The notes beneath the pieces were generated by a model. That model was given only the letters and a program-made list of their open reading frames with translations, ran no database searches and was not told the DNA's origin. From positions 1-64,000 of the forward strand of contig NZ_OBMI01000004.1 in assembly GCF_900199185.1 (NCBI RefSeq): a DNA stretch of 64,000 bases. The letters are read 5' to 3'. This document shows positions 18,119 through 26,224 of the stretch, piece by piece (position 1 is the stretch's first letter; each line of letters starts with the position of its first letter). Origin of the DNA: Sphingomonas guangdongensis (GTDB lineage Bacteria > Pseudomonadota > Alphaproteobacteria > Sphingomonadales > Sphingomonadaceae). The translations under genes were made by a program, and so were the position numbers.

Positions 18119-18670
18119 ATGCCCCAGTCTCGACGCCCTGCTCCTCCGCTCGACGCGGCCGCGCTCGAGCGATTGGCCCTCCGCTATGTTGAGCGCTACG
18201 CCACCACGCGGGGCAAGTTGTACGCTTACCTGACCCGCAAGCTCCGGGAGCGCGGCTGGGACGCTGCGGAGCCGCCGGCGCTCGACGAGCTGGTCGGACG
18301 CTTCGCGGAACGCGGCTACGTCGATGATCGCGGCTTCGCCGAAAGTCGTGCAGCGGCGATGACGAGACGCGGGTACGGCGCGCGCCGGGTTGCGGGAGCG
18401 CTGCGTGCCGCCGGGATCGCGGGCGCCGACCTGGGTCCGGCGGAAAGCATCGTAGCGGACGGTGCCGTCACCAGCGCGGTCGCTTTCGCCCGCCGCAAAC
18501 GGCTCGGGCCGTTTGCGCGCACGCCGCTTGACCCGGCTAGTCGTCAGAAGGCATTGGCTGCCTTTCTGCGCGCGGGGCATGACATGGCGCTTGCGCGCCG
18601 ACTGCTGGCACTTGAGCCAGGAGCCCTCGACGGCGACGATGCGGATCAAGCGGGACTCTCCCTATCTTGA
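18119..18670 (+). CDS. recX: Regulatory protein RecX
   Basis: 183 residues of helical, arginine-rich sequence in the three-repeat RecX style: L-A-L-R-Y-V-E-R-Y, R-G-K-L-Y-A-Y-L-T-R-K-L-R-E-R-G, then F-A-E-R-G-Y-V-D-D-R-G-F-A-E-S and a G-Y-G-A-R-R-V step. RecX binds RecA filaments and limits recombination. The ATG at 18119 is chosen; an in-frame GTG at 18101 is an alternative and neither has a strong ribosome site. recA is not adjacent. Confidence 0.82.
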   Translation: MPQSRRPAPPLDAAALERLALRYVERYATTRGKLYAYLTRKLRERGWDAAEPPALDELVGRFAERGYVDDRGFAESRAAAMTRRGYGARRVAGALRAAGIAGADLGPAESIVADGAVTSAVAFARRKRLGPFARTPLDPASRQKALAAFLRAGHDMALARRLLALEPGALDGDDADQAGLSLS

Positions 18671-18727
18671 GTCTTTGCATGACCGGTTGCTGCTGTAATA
18701 GTGCGCCGCACGGGGGTTTCGAGCAGT

Positions 18728-19324
18728 ATGCGTAGCGAGTTGCGCGATGGAGATGGCGACGCCGATCGCCCGGTCGCGCCTGTCGGGGTGCCCGGGGTGG
18801 ACGGTGTCGTACCCGCCGTCGCCTACGCCGGTACAGTGAAGTGGTTCGACATGACGCGCGGCTTCGGCTTCGTCGTGGCCGACGATCCGGAAGTCGGCGA
18901 CATCCTGCTTCATTTCTCCGTCCTCAACGACCATGGCCGCCGTAGCCTGCCGGAAGGTGCGCGGGTGGTGTGCGAGGCGGTCCGACGCGACCGCGGCGTT
19001 CAGGCGACGCGTATCCTCTCGATCGATCTGAGCGACGCAGTGGAGCCGCCGCGCGCCCGTCCGCCTGGTGGCGGTGATCGTGCCGACCGGCTGCGCATGG
19101 TGGATCAGGCAGGGCCGTTCGAGCCGGTCACGGTCAAGTGGTTCAATCGCCTGAAGGGCTATGGGTTTCTGGTGCGGCCGGACGACAGCGGCGACATCTT
19201 CGTGCACATGGAAACGCTGCGGCGCGCGGGCATCGAGGAGGTTGACCCGGAGGAACCGCTGAGAGCCAGGATCGTCGACGGCGGCAAGGGGCCGCTGGCG
19301 GTCGCGATCGAGAAGGATGTTTGA
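18728..19324 (+). CDS. Double cold-shock-domain protein
   Basis: 198 residues with two CSDs: residues about 33-95 (G-T-V-K-W-F-D-M-T-R-G-F-G-F-V) and about 130-195 (V-T-V-K-W-F-N-R-L-K-G-Y-G-F-L). Both RNP1-type motifs are present, so it should bind single-stranded nucleic acid. Paired-CSD proteins of this sort are typical of alphaproteobacteria. The ATG at 18728 is preferred over a GTG at 18701 because neither the extra residues nor the context of the GTG is supported. Co-directional with the DUF192 gene. Confidence 0.9.
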   Translation: MRSELRDGDGDADRPVAPVGVPGVDGVVPAVAYAGTVKWFDMTRGFGFVVADDPEVGDILLHFSVLNDHGRRSLPEGARVVCEAVRRDRGVQATRILSIDLSDAVEPPRARPPGGGDRADRLRMVDQAGPFEPVTVKWFNRLKGYGFLVRPDDSGDIFVHMETLRRAGIEEVDPEEPLRARIVDGGKGPLAVAIEKDV

Positions 19325-19325
19325 C

Positions 19326-19814
19326 ATGCGGATGCTAAACGCCCTCGGCCACGCCGCCGCCGCGGCGGTCCTGCTGCTGTCAGCGGCAGGCTGCTCGGGC
19401 GGGAGCACGGCGACTGCCGCGGCGACGGTCGGCAAGGTGCCGGTGACGATCACCTCCTCGGGCGGCACTCACCGGTTCCTCGTCGAGGTGGCCAAGACTC
19501 CTGCGGAGCAGCAGCGCGGGCTCATGTTCCGGACCGACATCGCCCGCGACGGCGGCATGATCTTCGCGCCCTATCCGCCGGAGGGCGGCCCGCCGCGTGA
19601 GGCAAGCTTCTGGATGAAGAACACGCCAAGCGCGCTGGACATCATCTTCATTCGCGCGGACGGGACCATCGCGACGATCGCGGAGAACACCGTGCCGTTC
19701 AGCGAGACACCGGTCCCGAGCCGCGAGCCCGTGGCGGCGGTGCTCGAAATCCTGGGAGGACGCGCGGCCGAGCTCGGGATTGCCGAGGGCGACCGGGTGA
19801 GCTGGCCGAAGTGA
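19326..19814 (+). CDS. DUF192 family lipoprotein
   Basis: 162 residues. ATG 19326 has AAGGA nine bases upstream. A signal peptide ends in the lipobox S-A-A-G-C (about residue 22), so the protein should be lipid-anchored on the periplasmic side. The DUF192 core shows R-G-L-M-F-R, then S-F-W-M-K-N-T, L-D-I-I-F-I, and E-P-V-A-A-V-L-E. The function of DUF192 is unknown. It immediately follows the double-CSD gene. Confidence 0.9.
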   Translation: MRMLNALGHAAAAAVLLLSAAGCSGGSTATAAATVGKVPVTITSSGGTHRFLVEVAKTPAEQQRGLMFRTDIARDGGMIFAPYPPEGGPPREASFWMKNTPSALDIIFIRADGTIATIAENTVPFSETPVPSREPVAAVLEILGGRAAELGIAEGDRVSWPK

Positions 19815-19875
19815 GCATGGATCGGGCACTACGCCGCCTTGGCAGCGCCCTGCGGCTCGGCTAATCGCGTCGCCC

Positions 19876-20268
19876 ATGGGCATCAACCTCAATCCCTTCA
19901 CCTGGTGGAACGGCGCCACCATCGGCACCTGGTTCGGCCTGCGCGGCAAAGGTCGGGTGGGGGAGGACGCGCTCGGCAACGTCTACTTCCAGGGCGGCTC
20001 CGACACCGCGGGGCGGCCGCGGCGTTGGGTGATCTACGCCGGGGCGAACGACACCAGCCGGGTCCCGCCCGAGTGGTTCAGCTGGCTTACCCACCAGATC
20101 GACGACGTGCCGGATCGGGCATTGCCGCCCGAGCGGCGCTGGCAGAAGCCGGCGGTGCCGAACCTTACCGGAACGCCGCTTGCCTATCGGCCCTCCGGCG
20201 CGCTGGAGAAGGGCGGACAGCGCGCCTCCGCGACCGGCGACTATGAGGCGTGGACCCCGGGCGAATGA
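19876..20268 (+). CDS. NADH:ubiquinone oxidoreductase accessory subunit, NDUFA12 family
   Basis: 130 residues. The N-terminal N-P-F-T-W-W-N-G-A-T-I-G-T-W, then G-N-V-Y-F-Q, R-R-W-V-I-Y and P-P-E-W-F-S-W-L-T-H match the NDUFA12/B17.2 family, an accessory complex I subunit present in alphaproteobacteria and mitochondria. It would sit on the peripheral arm of complex I. Its stop overlaps the start of the DUF2155 gene (ATGA). Confidence 0.93.
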   Translation: MGINLNPFTWWNGATIGTWFGLRGKGRVGEDALGNVYFQGGSDTAGRPRRWVIYAGANDTSRVPPEWFSWLTHQIDDVPDRALPPERRWQKPAVPNLTGTPLAYRPSGALEKGGQRASATGDYEAWTPGE

Positions 20269-20930
20269 GGTCGCTCCCGCGCTGGCTCGCGGGGTGCGTC
20301 CTGCTGCTCGTGGCACTCGGCGGAGGCTGGTTCGCGATCGAGCGCCTGCGCCCGGATTGGATCGGCCGCACTCCGCCGCCGACCGCCGCTTCCGCGACCA
20401 CCATGCCCGTGCCTCGCGCCGCGCACACCGTCGCGAGTGCTCCGCGCGCTGCCGCAGTGGCGGGTGAGACGCCGATGGGCGAGCGTGTCGCCGTCATCGG
20501 CCACCTCAACAAGCGCAACGGCCAGGCACGCGAGATCGTGATGAAACCGGGTCAGGCATTCCGTGTTGGCGACACGATCGTGCGGCTGCGTGCCTGTGAG
20601 CGAACCGCGCCCTGGGAAGAAGAACAGCTGACGGGCGCGTTTCTGCAGCTTGACGTGCGCCAGAGCGACGGGCGCTGGCGGCGGGCCTTCTCCGGCTGGA
20701 CCTTCCGCGAGCGGCCGGCACTCAACGTCGTCCAGCACCCGGTCTACGATGTCTGGCCCAAGAGCTGCGCGATGACCTTTCCGTCCACGGGTGCGGACAC
20801 GGAGGTGGTGCCCGCCACGCCGCCGACGCGCAGGTCGTCCAGAGCCTCGAAGGCTCCGTCGACCACGGCCGAGCCGGACAGCAGTCCGGCGACCCCGTCG
20901 CCGAGCGCCGCCGCCAACAGCACGCTGTAG
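20265..20930 (+). CDS. DUF2155 domain membrane-anchored protein
   Basis: 221 residues from ATG 20265, overlapping the NDUFA12-family stop. One N-terminal helix (about residues 6-24) is followed by a proline/alanine linker and the DUF2155 domain (L-N-K-R-N-G-Q-A-R-E, then R-A-C-E-R-T-A-P-W-E, W-T-F-R-E-R-P-A-L, and P-V-Y-D-V-W-P-K-S-C). The role is unknown; the domain faces the periplasm. The last 60 residues are low-complexity and are encoded opposite the end of aat, an antisense overlap of 187 bases. Confidence 0.85.
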   Translation: MRSLPRWLAGCVLLLVALGGGWFAIERLRPDWIGRTPPPTAASATTMPVPRAAHTVASAPRAAAVAGETPMGERVAVIGHLNKRNGQAREIVMKPGQAFRVGDTIVRLRACERTAPWEEEQLTGAFLQLDVRQSDGRWRRAFSGWTFRERPALNVVQHPVYDVWPKSCAMTFPSTGADTEVVPATPPTRRSSRASKAPSTTAEPDSSPATPSPSAAANSTL

Positions 20931-21496
20931 GCCGCCCGGTCGATCTCCACCGCGCCCAGCGAGGCAAGGTGGTCGGTCTGGAACTGGCAATCGAGAAGAG
21001 CGAAGCCGCCGACGCGCAGCCGCGCGACCAGCCAGGCGAGCGCGACCTTCGACGCGTCGGTGGCGCGACTGAACATGCTCTCACCGAAGAAGGCACGACC
21101 AAGTGCCAGGCCGTAGAGACCGCCGACCAGGCGGTCGTCGGCCCAGACCTCGATCGAGTGGGCGAAACCGCGTCGATGAAGCGTCCGGAAGACCTGCTCG
21201 ATGCTGGTGTTGATCCAGGTGTCCGGTCGGTCGGCGGTCGCCTCGGCACAGAGCGCGATGACCTGATCAAACGCCTGGTCGGCGGTCACCCGGAAGCAAT
21301 CGGAGGCGATCCGCCGGCGCAATCGGCGCGACAAGCGGAACCCGTCGAGCGGCAGCACCGCGCGCTGCCGCGGTTCGACCCAGAACACGCCGTCCGCCGT
21401 GCGCGCGTCCGCCATGGGAAACAGCCCCATCGCATAGGCGCGCAGCAGCAGGTCGGGATCGAGCGTCTCGGTAAAGGGCGCGGTTGGCCGACTCAT
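20744..21496 (-). CDS. aat: Leucyl/phenylalanyl-tRNA-protein transferase
   Basis: 250 residues, near-normal length. It adds Leu or Phe from aminoacyl-tRNA to proteins with N-terminal Arg or Lys, marking them for ClpS/ClpAP. Marks include A-Y-A-M-G-L-F-P-M, W-V-E-P-R-Q-R, H-S-I-E-V-W, G-G-L-Y-G-L-A-L-G and L-L-D-C-Q-F. It is convergent with and overlaps the DUF2155 gene. Confidence 0.96.
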   Translation of the reverse strand: MSRPTAPFTETLDPDLLLRAYAMGLFPMADARTADGVFWVEPRQRAVLPLDGFRLSRRLRRRIASDCFRVTADQAFDQVIALCAEATADRPDTWINTSIEQVFRTLHRRGFAHSIEVWADDRLVGGLYGLALGRAFFGESMFSRATDASKVALAWLVARLRVGGFALLDCQFQTDHLASLGAVEIDRAAYSVLLAAALGDGVAGLLSGSAVVDGAFEALDDLRVGGVAGTTSVSAPVDGKVIAQLLGQTS

Positions 21497-21563
21497 ACGG
21501 CACAGACGACAGGGGCCGGCGGATCGCGCCGCCGGCCCCGAGAAGCTAGGAGTGGGACTCGTC

Positions 21564-21950
21564 TCAGGCCTTGCAGCTGAGCGCGCTCTTGCCCGGCGCG
21601 GTGTACTCGACCGACGTGGGCGTGCCCTTCACCGTGTAACCGCCGCCCGTATAGGCCTCGCCGGCCGCCGACGCGGTCAGCTGGGTCAGCGTGCCGCCCT
21701 TCTCCGTACGCAGGTTTGCCTGCTTCTCGCCGTCGAAGAAGTCGACGTAGATCAGGCTGTTGCCAGGCTGGCAGCGGAAGGTCACGCTGGCCTTCACCGC
21801 CGGCGGCAGCTCGACCGGGGCGGCATTCTTCAGCTTTTCGGCAAGCGGATCGGGCGCGCGGGTGTCGACCTCCTCCGGCTGGGACGAGCCGCAGGCGGTG
21901 AGCGAGAGCAGCGCAAGTGCCGCGGCGGCGGGGAGGATGCGGGTGATCAT
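21564..21950 (-). CDS. MliC-like lipoprotein
   Basis: 128 residues from ATG 21950. The lipobox L-T-A-C lies at about residue 17. The C-terminal 75 residues follow the MliC/PliC pattern: a paired-cysteine beta barrel with F-R-C-Q-P-G, a Y-V-D-F turn, S-A-A-G-E-A-Y-T-G-G-G-Y and a final A-L-S-C-K. MliC proteins inhibit C-type lysozyme. Function is inferred from this pattern only. Confidence 0.75.
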   Translation of the reverse strand: MITRILPAAAALALLSLTACGSSQPEEVDTRAPDPLAEKLKNAAPVELPPAVKASVTFRCQPGNSLIYVDFFDGEKQANLRTEKGGTLTQLTASAAGEAYTGGGYTVKGTPTSVEYTAPGKSALSCKA

Positions 21951-22037
21951 AGCGGTTCCGCACTTCGCGTATGCAGCATTGCCGGTCAAGCGGGTTGGTT
22001 ACACGGCATTGCCTTTGTACGCCGAGCTCAGCCTCGA

Positions 22038-23657
22038 TCATCGTACCCGCGACGCCTCGCGCACGGCACGGAACTCCGATTCCGCCTTCCACTCCGGCCA
22101 GTCGCTGCCGGCTGCCAGGCGGCCGGCGACCGCGTGAACCAAGCCCACGTCCTGCGCTGCACCGCGGAAATCCAGCGCAGGTGTCCAGGCGTCGCAGGTC
22201 TGGTGATAGCAGGTCATGTAGTCGCGCAGCCATGCCTCGCCCGCCGCGCGCCCGCCGCTCACCAGATCGGGCGCGCCGCTGATCGCCATCAGCAGCAGCG
22301 TTGGCACGCCCCGCCGCGCCAGTGAGAAGTGATCGGCGCGGTAGAACAGCCCGCGTTCGGGCAGCGCCTCCGGCATCACGCGGCGACCCTGCGCCGCGGC
22401 GGCCGTTCCCAGCAGGTCCTCAAGGCCGTTCTGGCCGTTTCCGACCAACAGCACGTCGCGCGATGGACCGCCGGTGTTGAGAATGTCGAGCGTCAGGTTC
22501 GCAACCGTGCTCGCCGCCGGATAGACCGGGTTGGCGGCATAATGCTCCGATCCGATCAACCCGCGCTCCTCCCCCGTCCAGAACGCGAAAACAAGGCTGC
22601 GCGCCGGCGCGGGTGCGGCGCCGAACAGCCGGGCGAGCTCAAGCAGGCCCGCAACGCCGAGCGCATCGTCGTTGGCGCCGGGGCGGATCGTGCGACCCTG
22701 CGCATCCGGTGTACCGCTGCCATAGGCGTCCCAGTGGGCGCCGAACATGACCACTTCGTCCGGGCGGCTCCGCCCGGGGAGGCGTGCGAGCACGTTCCGG
22801 CTGACCGAGCGCGAGCACGTCGCCGCCAGATCGGTGGTGAGCGTCTGGCCGCTGAGCGCACGCGGACGGAAGCCGGCGGATCGCGCCTCGACGCGCAGCC
22901 GGGCCAGGTCGAGGCCGGCGGCCGCAAACAGTCGCGTGGCCGCCGCTCCCTCCAGCCAGCCCTGCAGCAGCACGCGGTCGTTCGGCTCGGGTCGCGCGAT
23001 GTCGTAGTTCTCGCCGCCGGGGGCGGTGACGGTGTTCCAGCCATAGCCCGCGCCCGGCGTGTCGTGGACGATCAGCGCCGCGATGGCGCCCCGTCTGGCC
23101 GCCTCCTCGAACTTGTAGGTCCAGCGTCCGTAGTACGTCATGCGGGTACCGCCGAACTTGCCGCTGGCGTCGTCACCGACAACGGCCTCGAAATCGGGAT
23201 CGTTGACCAGGAACACCGCGACCTTGCCGGTGAGGTCGACGCCCTTGAAATCGTCCCAGCCCCGCTCGGGTGCGGACACGCCGTAGCCGACGAACACCAG
23301 CGGGGCAGCGTCGATCCGGACGCGGTCGACGGGCCGGACGGTGCTGACGTACACGTCGCGTCCACGCTCCAGCGCGGCGCCGCCGATGTCGATCGTGCCG
23401 CCGGTCAGCCGGGTGCGGACCAAAGGGACATCCTGGGTCCATTGGCCGTTCGGCCCGCCCGGCTGGAGCTTCAGCGCCTTCAGCCGGGCGACCAGCCACT
23501 CGACCGTCTTCGTCTCGCCCGGCGTTCCGGGTGCGCGGCCGCCGAACTCGTCGGAGGCGAGCGTCCGGACGTCGGCCGACAAACGGGCGGGATCGACCGA
23601 TTGCGCGACGGCAGGGCTGGCAAGCAGCGCGGCGAGGGGAAGCAGGCAGCGGATCAT
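22038..23657 (-). CDS. Secreted M28-family zinc peptidase
   Basis: 539 residues with a Sec signal peptide (cleavage after A-V-A, about residue 18). A protease-associated insert (about 130-270) precedes the M28 catalytic part: G-A-H-W-D-A-Y-G, G-A-N-D-D-A-L-G and E-E-R-G-L-I-G-S-E-H-Y supply the metal ligands and the catalytic Glu. M28 members are aminopeptidases or glutaminyl cyclases; this layout fits an exported aminopeptidase. The ATG overlaps the stop of the upstream glycosylase gene. Confidence 0.92.
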   Translation of the reverse strand: MIRCLLPLAALLASPAVAQSVDPARLSADVRTLASDEFGGRAPGTPGETKTVEWLVARLKALKLQPGGPNGQWTQDVPLVRTRLTGGTIDIGGAALERGRDVYVSTVRPVDRVRIDAAPLVFVGYGVSAPERGWDDFKGVDLTGKVAVFLVNDPDFEAVVGDDASGKFGGTRMTYYGRWTYKFEEAARRGAIAALIVHDTPGAGYGWNTVTAPGGENYDIARPEPNDRVLLQGWLEGAAATRLFAAAGLDLARLRVEARSAGFRPRALSGQTLTTDLAATCSRSVSRNVLARLPGRSRPDEVVMFGAHWDAYGSGTPDAQGRTIRPGANDDALGVAGLLELARLFGAAPAPARSLVFAFWTGEERGLIGSEHYAANPVYPAASTVANLTLDILNTGGPSRDVLLVGNGQNGLEDLLGTAAAAQGRRVMPEALPERGLFYRADHFSLARRGVPTLLLMAISGAPDLVSGGRAAGEAWLRDYMTCYHQTCDAWTPALDFRGAAQDVGLVHAVAGRLAAGSDWPEWKAESEFRAVREASRVR

Positions 23658-24202
23658 GGGGCCAGCTTAGCGTCCCCGCGCCCGCCGTCGAGATGGGCGC
23701 GCAAGCTGAGCCACGCCGGCAGCTTGGCGGAGAACGGGATCGTGTGCAGCGGGCTGGAGGAAGGCAGGGCGACCACAGCGTACCGTGTGTCCTTGCCGAG
23801 CTGCGCGCGGCCGAGGCGCAGCGCCGTGCCACCGTTGAAGCCAACGGCGCGGAGCGAGGGCAGCGTCACCGCAAACGCCGGCAGGTCGTTCGGTGCGGCA
23901 GCACGGATCGCCGCGTCGCTGCTGCCGATCCGAGTCGCGGAGGCAACCACGTCCCAAAGCCCGATGCCGTGGGCGAGCAAGGCCGCGAGGCGCTCCGCAT
24001 AGTCGAGCGAGGCGAGATCAAGGTCGATCACCGCCCCTGTCAGCCGCCAGAACTGGTTCTGCGGATGCGCGTAGTAGCGTGCGGCCCGAAGCGACGCCTC
24101 GCCCGGCAGACTGCCGCACACCAGCACACGGGTGCGCGCGTCGGTTACGGGCGGGAAGGAGTGCTTGACCGTCACGAAGGCCGGCGTAGCATCACCGTCC
24201 AT
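23654..24202 (-). CDS. DNA-deoxyinosine glycosylase (Mug/UDG superfamily)
   Basis: 182 residues if started at ATG 24202; a GTG at 24175 would give the shorter form common in the family, starting just before [16 protein letters not shown] is the uracil-DNA-glycosylase-like motif 1, [10 protein letters not shown] follows, and S-S-S-P near the C-terminus is the motif 2 loop. Family members remove hypoxanthine, and sometimes uracil, from DNA. With the ATG 24202 start it overlaps the start codon of the opposite-strand Mpo1-like gene. Confidence 0.88.
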   Translation of the reverse strand: MDGDATPAFVTVKHSFPPVTDARTRVLVCGSLPGEASLRAARYYAHPQNQFWRLTGAVIDLDLASLDYAERLAALLAHGIGLWDVVASATRIGSSDAAIRAAAPNDLPAFAVTLPSLRAVGFNGGTALRLGRAQLGKDTRYAVVALPSSSPLHTIPFSAKLPAWLSLRAHLDGGRGDAKLAP

Positions 24203-24533
24203 GGCGCGCACGATCACCCGCTACGCCGACTTCTGGCCGCACTATCTGCGCGAGCATTCCAAGGGCTCGACCCGCGCGATTCATTATGTGGGAACGGCGC
24301 TCACCTTTGTCTTTCTCGCGGTCGCGATCGGGTCGGGCGGCTGGTGGTGGGCGGCAATCCCGCTCGCCGGCTACGGCTTCGCCTGGGCGGCGCACTTCGG
24401 GGTCGAGCGCAATCGTCCGGCGACCTTCACCTACCCGTTGTGGAGCCTCGGCAGCGATTACCGGATGTTCTTCCTGTGGCTGACCGGCCGACTCGGCCCG
24501 CATCTCGCTCGCGCGGGCTTGCCGGCGGCGTAG
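24201..24533 (+). CDS. Mpo1-like (DUF962) membrane protein
   Basis: 110 residues from ATG 24201. [14 protein letters not shown], two helices, then [13 protein letters not shown] and a [12 protein letters not shown] end match DUF962. Yeast Mpo1 is an Fe-dependent dioxygenase of 2-hydroxy fatty acid oxidation, which would fit a bacterium rich in 2-hydroxylated sphingolipids; that extension is inference. Confidence 0.88.
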   Translation: MARTITRYADFWPHYLREHSKGSTRAIHYVGTALTFVFLAVAIGSGGWWWAAIPLAGYGFAWAAHFGVERNRPATFTYPLWSLGSDYRMFFLWLTGRLGPHLARAGLPAA

Positions 24534-24579
24534 TTTCGCTTTGCTTGCGGGGGCGAGCACGCAGCGCCATGTAGCCGCC

Positions 24580-25572
24580 ATGCATCCAGCCACCGATACG
24601 CTCGCCCTGATCGGCAACACGCCGCTCGTCCGCCTGAAGGGTCCGAGCGAGGCGACAGGGTGCGAAATCTTCGGCAAGTGCGAGTTCGCCAATCCCGGCG
24701 CGAGCGTCAAGGACAGGGCGGCGCTCTCGATCGTCGAGGATGCGGAGGCGCGCGGGCTGATCCAGCCCGGCGGCACCTTTGTCGAGGGTACGGCCGGCAA
24801 TACCGGTATCGGTTTGGCGCTGGTCGCCAATGCCAAGGGCTACAGGACGATCATCGTCATGCCTGAGACCCAGAGCCGCGAGAAGATGGACACGCTGCGC
24901 GCGCTCGGTGCCGAGCTGGTGCTGGTGCCGGCGGCCCCGTACAGCAATCCCGGCCATTTCGTGCACACCAGCCGCCGGATCGCGGAGGAGACATCCAACG
25001 CGGTGTGGGCGAACCAGTTCGACAACATCGCCAACCGCCGCGCCCATATCACCGGCACCGCCGAGGAGATCTGGGCGCAGATGGAAGGGCGGATCGACGG
25101 CTTCACCTGTGCGGTCGGCACCGGGGGCACGCTGGCCGGCGTCGGCCTCGGACTGAAGGCGAAGGACCCGGACGTGTGCATCGCGCTGAGCGACCCGCAC
25201 GGCGCGGCACTCTACGGCTACTACGCCGACGGCGAACTCCATGCCGAGGGATCGTCGGTCGCCGAGGGTATCGGCCAGGGACGGATCACCGCCAACCTGG
25301 AGGGCGCGCCCGTCGACACCCAGTTTCGGATCGGCGACGAGGAAGGGCTGGAGTGGGTTCGCCGCCTGCTGGCGCAGGAGGGACTGTGCCTGGGACTGTC
25401 GTCCGGGATCAACGTCGCGGGCGCCGTGCGGCTGGCGCAGGCGCTGGGTCCCGGCAAGCGGATCGCGACGATCCTGTGCGATACCGGGTTCCGCTACCTG
25501 TCGACGCTCTACAACGCCGACTGGCTGCGTGCGAAGGGGCTGTCCGTCCACCCATGGCTCGCCCACGCTTGA
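24580..25572 (+). CDS. cysK: Cysteine synthase A
   Basis: 330 residues from ATG 24580. A fold II PLP enzyme making cysteine from O-acetylserine and sulfide. I-G-N-T-P-L-V opens the protein, A-S-V-K-D-R-A holds the PLP lysine (about residue 43), G-T-A-G-N-T-G-I-G is the substrate loop, and G-T-G-G-T-L-A-G-V binds the phosphate. No cysteine-gene regulator is nearby. Cystathionine beta-synthase is less likely because it lacks extra domains. Confidence 0.92.
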   Translation: MHPATDTLALIGNTPLVRLKGPSEATGCEIFGKCEFANPGASVKDRAALSIVEDAEARGLIQPGGTFVEGTAGNTGIGLALVANAKGYRTIIVMPETQSREKMDTLRALGAELVLVPAAPYSNPGHFVHTSRRIAEETSNAVWANQFDNIANRRAHITGTAEEIWAQMEGRIDGFTCAVGTGGTLAGVGLGLKAKDPDVCIALSDPHGAALYGYYADGELHAEGSSVAEGIGQGRITANLEGAPVDTQFRIGDEEGLEWVRRLLAQEGLCLGLSSGINVAGAVRLAQALGPGKRIATILCDTGFRYLSTLYNADWLRAKGLSVHPWLAHA

Positions 25573-25637
25573 TCGCTGGTGGAGGGCGGCGGGTCGACAG
25601 CGGCGGTCACAATCGTTACATTCCGGCCACAGTGATA

Positions 25638-25904
25638 ATGCCGCGTCCTTCGGAACCTTCACAATCGATCCAGCGCGTGCGCGTGGCGCTTACCGGGCTG
25701 CTGGCGGTTCTGGTGCTGATCGGCATCGCGTCTGCCGTGTTCAACCTGACCAGCAAGGAGCCGGCGGTCACCGCGGTCGGCGCTCCCAAGCCGGAGGTGG
25801 TGGCGAACATGACGGACACGCCGCTCGCCAACACCACCAACGAGCCGCTGGCGGAGATGGGGATCGCACCGGGTGCCGACGGCAACGCGCAGGGCGGGTA
25901 CTGA
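25638..25904 (+). CDS. Hypothetical single-helix membrane protein
   Basis: 88 residues from ATG 25638. One transmembrane helix (about residues 17-36) follows a short basic segment; the rest is a flexible, asparagine- and proline-rich periplasmic tail. Its stop (TGA at 25902) overlaps the beginning of the next coding frame. Function unknown; a similar small gene pair is common in sphingomonads as far as can be recalled. Confidence 0.55.
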   Translation: MPRPSEPSQSIQRVRVALTGLLAVLVLIGIASAVFNLTSKEPAVTAVGAPKPEVVANMTDTPLANTTNEPLAEMGIAPGADGNAQGGY

Positions 25905-26224
25905 GCGCCCCGCCGCTTACCCCTGACGGTCGCTACATCGTCGTAGACGGCGTACTGTGGCGCGCGGCGCGGCCGGACCTCTCGCCCGAAGAGCGTGACA
26001 CACTGGTCAAGGCGCTGATGGCTGCCCGGCGCGAGATCGGGCGGAGCAGCGATGCGGAGGCGACCCGGGCGGCGCGCGGACGCGTGCAGGCGGCGACGGA
26101 AGCGCTCGGCGAGCGCGGGCCGGCGTGGTGGAGCGACGGGGCGCCCGACTTCAACCGGCGCAAGATCGTCAACACGCCTTACGCGGACTGGTGGACGGCG
26201 CTTGGCTCGTCCGAAACCAGCTGA
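25901..26224 (+). CDS. Hypothetical soluble protein, unusual start
   Basis: 107 residues. R-Y-I-V-V-D-G-V-L-W-R-A opens a conserved-looking core, then E-E-R-D-T-L-V-K-A-L-M-A-A-R, G-E-R-G-P-A-W-W-S-D-G-A-P-D-F-N-R and N-T-P-Y-A-D-W. Similar short proteins exist in alphaproteobacteria but have no known role. No ATG, GTG or TTG lies between the upstream frame's end and the core. The only plausible start is CTG 25901, overlapping the previous stop (CTGA) with an AGGGCGGG upstream. The 3' end overlaps the convergent winged-helix gene by 46 bases. Confidence 0.6.
   Translation: MSAPPLTPDGRYIVVDGVLWRAARPDLSPEERDTLVKALMAARREIGRSSDAEATRAARGRVQAATEALGERGPAWWSDGAPDFNRRKIVNTPYADWWTALGSSETS

Noticed and set aside
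22329-24002. Long open frame (557 codons) on the plus strand opposite the M28 peptidase
   Set aside because: GC-rich antisense shadow: no domain, biased arginine/alanine composition, and the opposite strand encodes a clear M28 protein with signal peptide and metal motifs.
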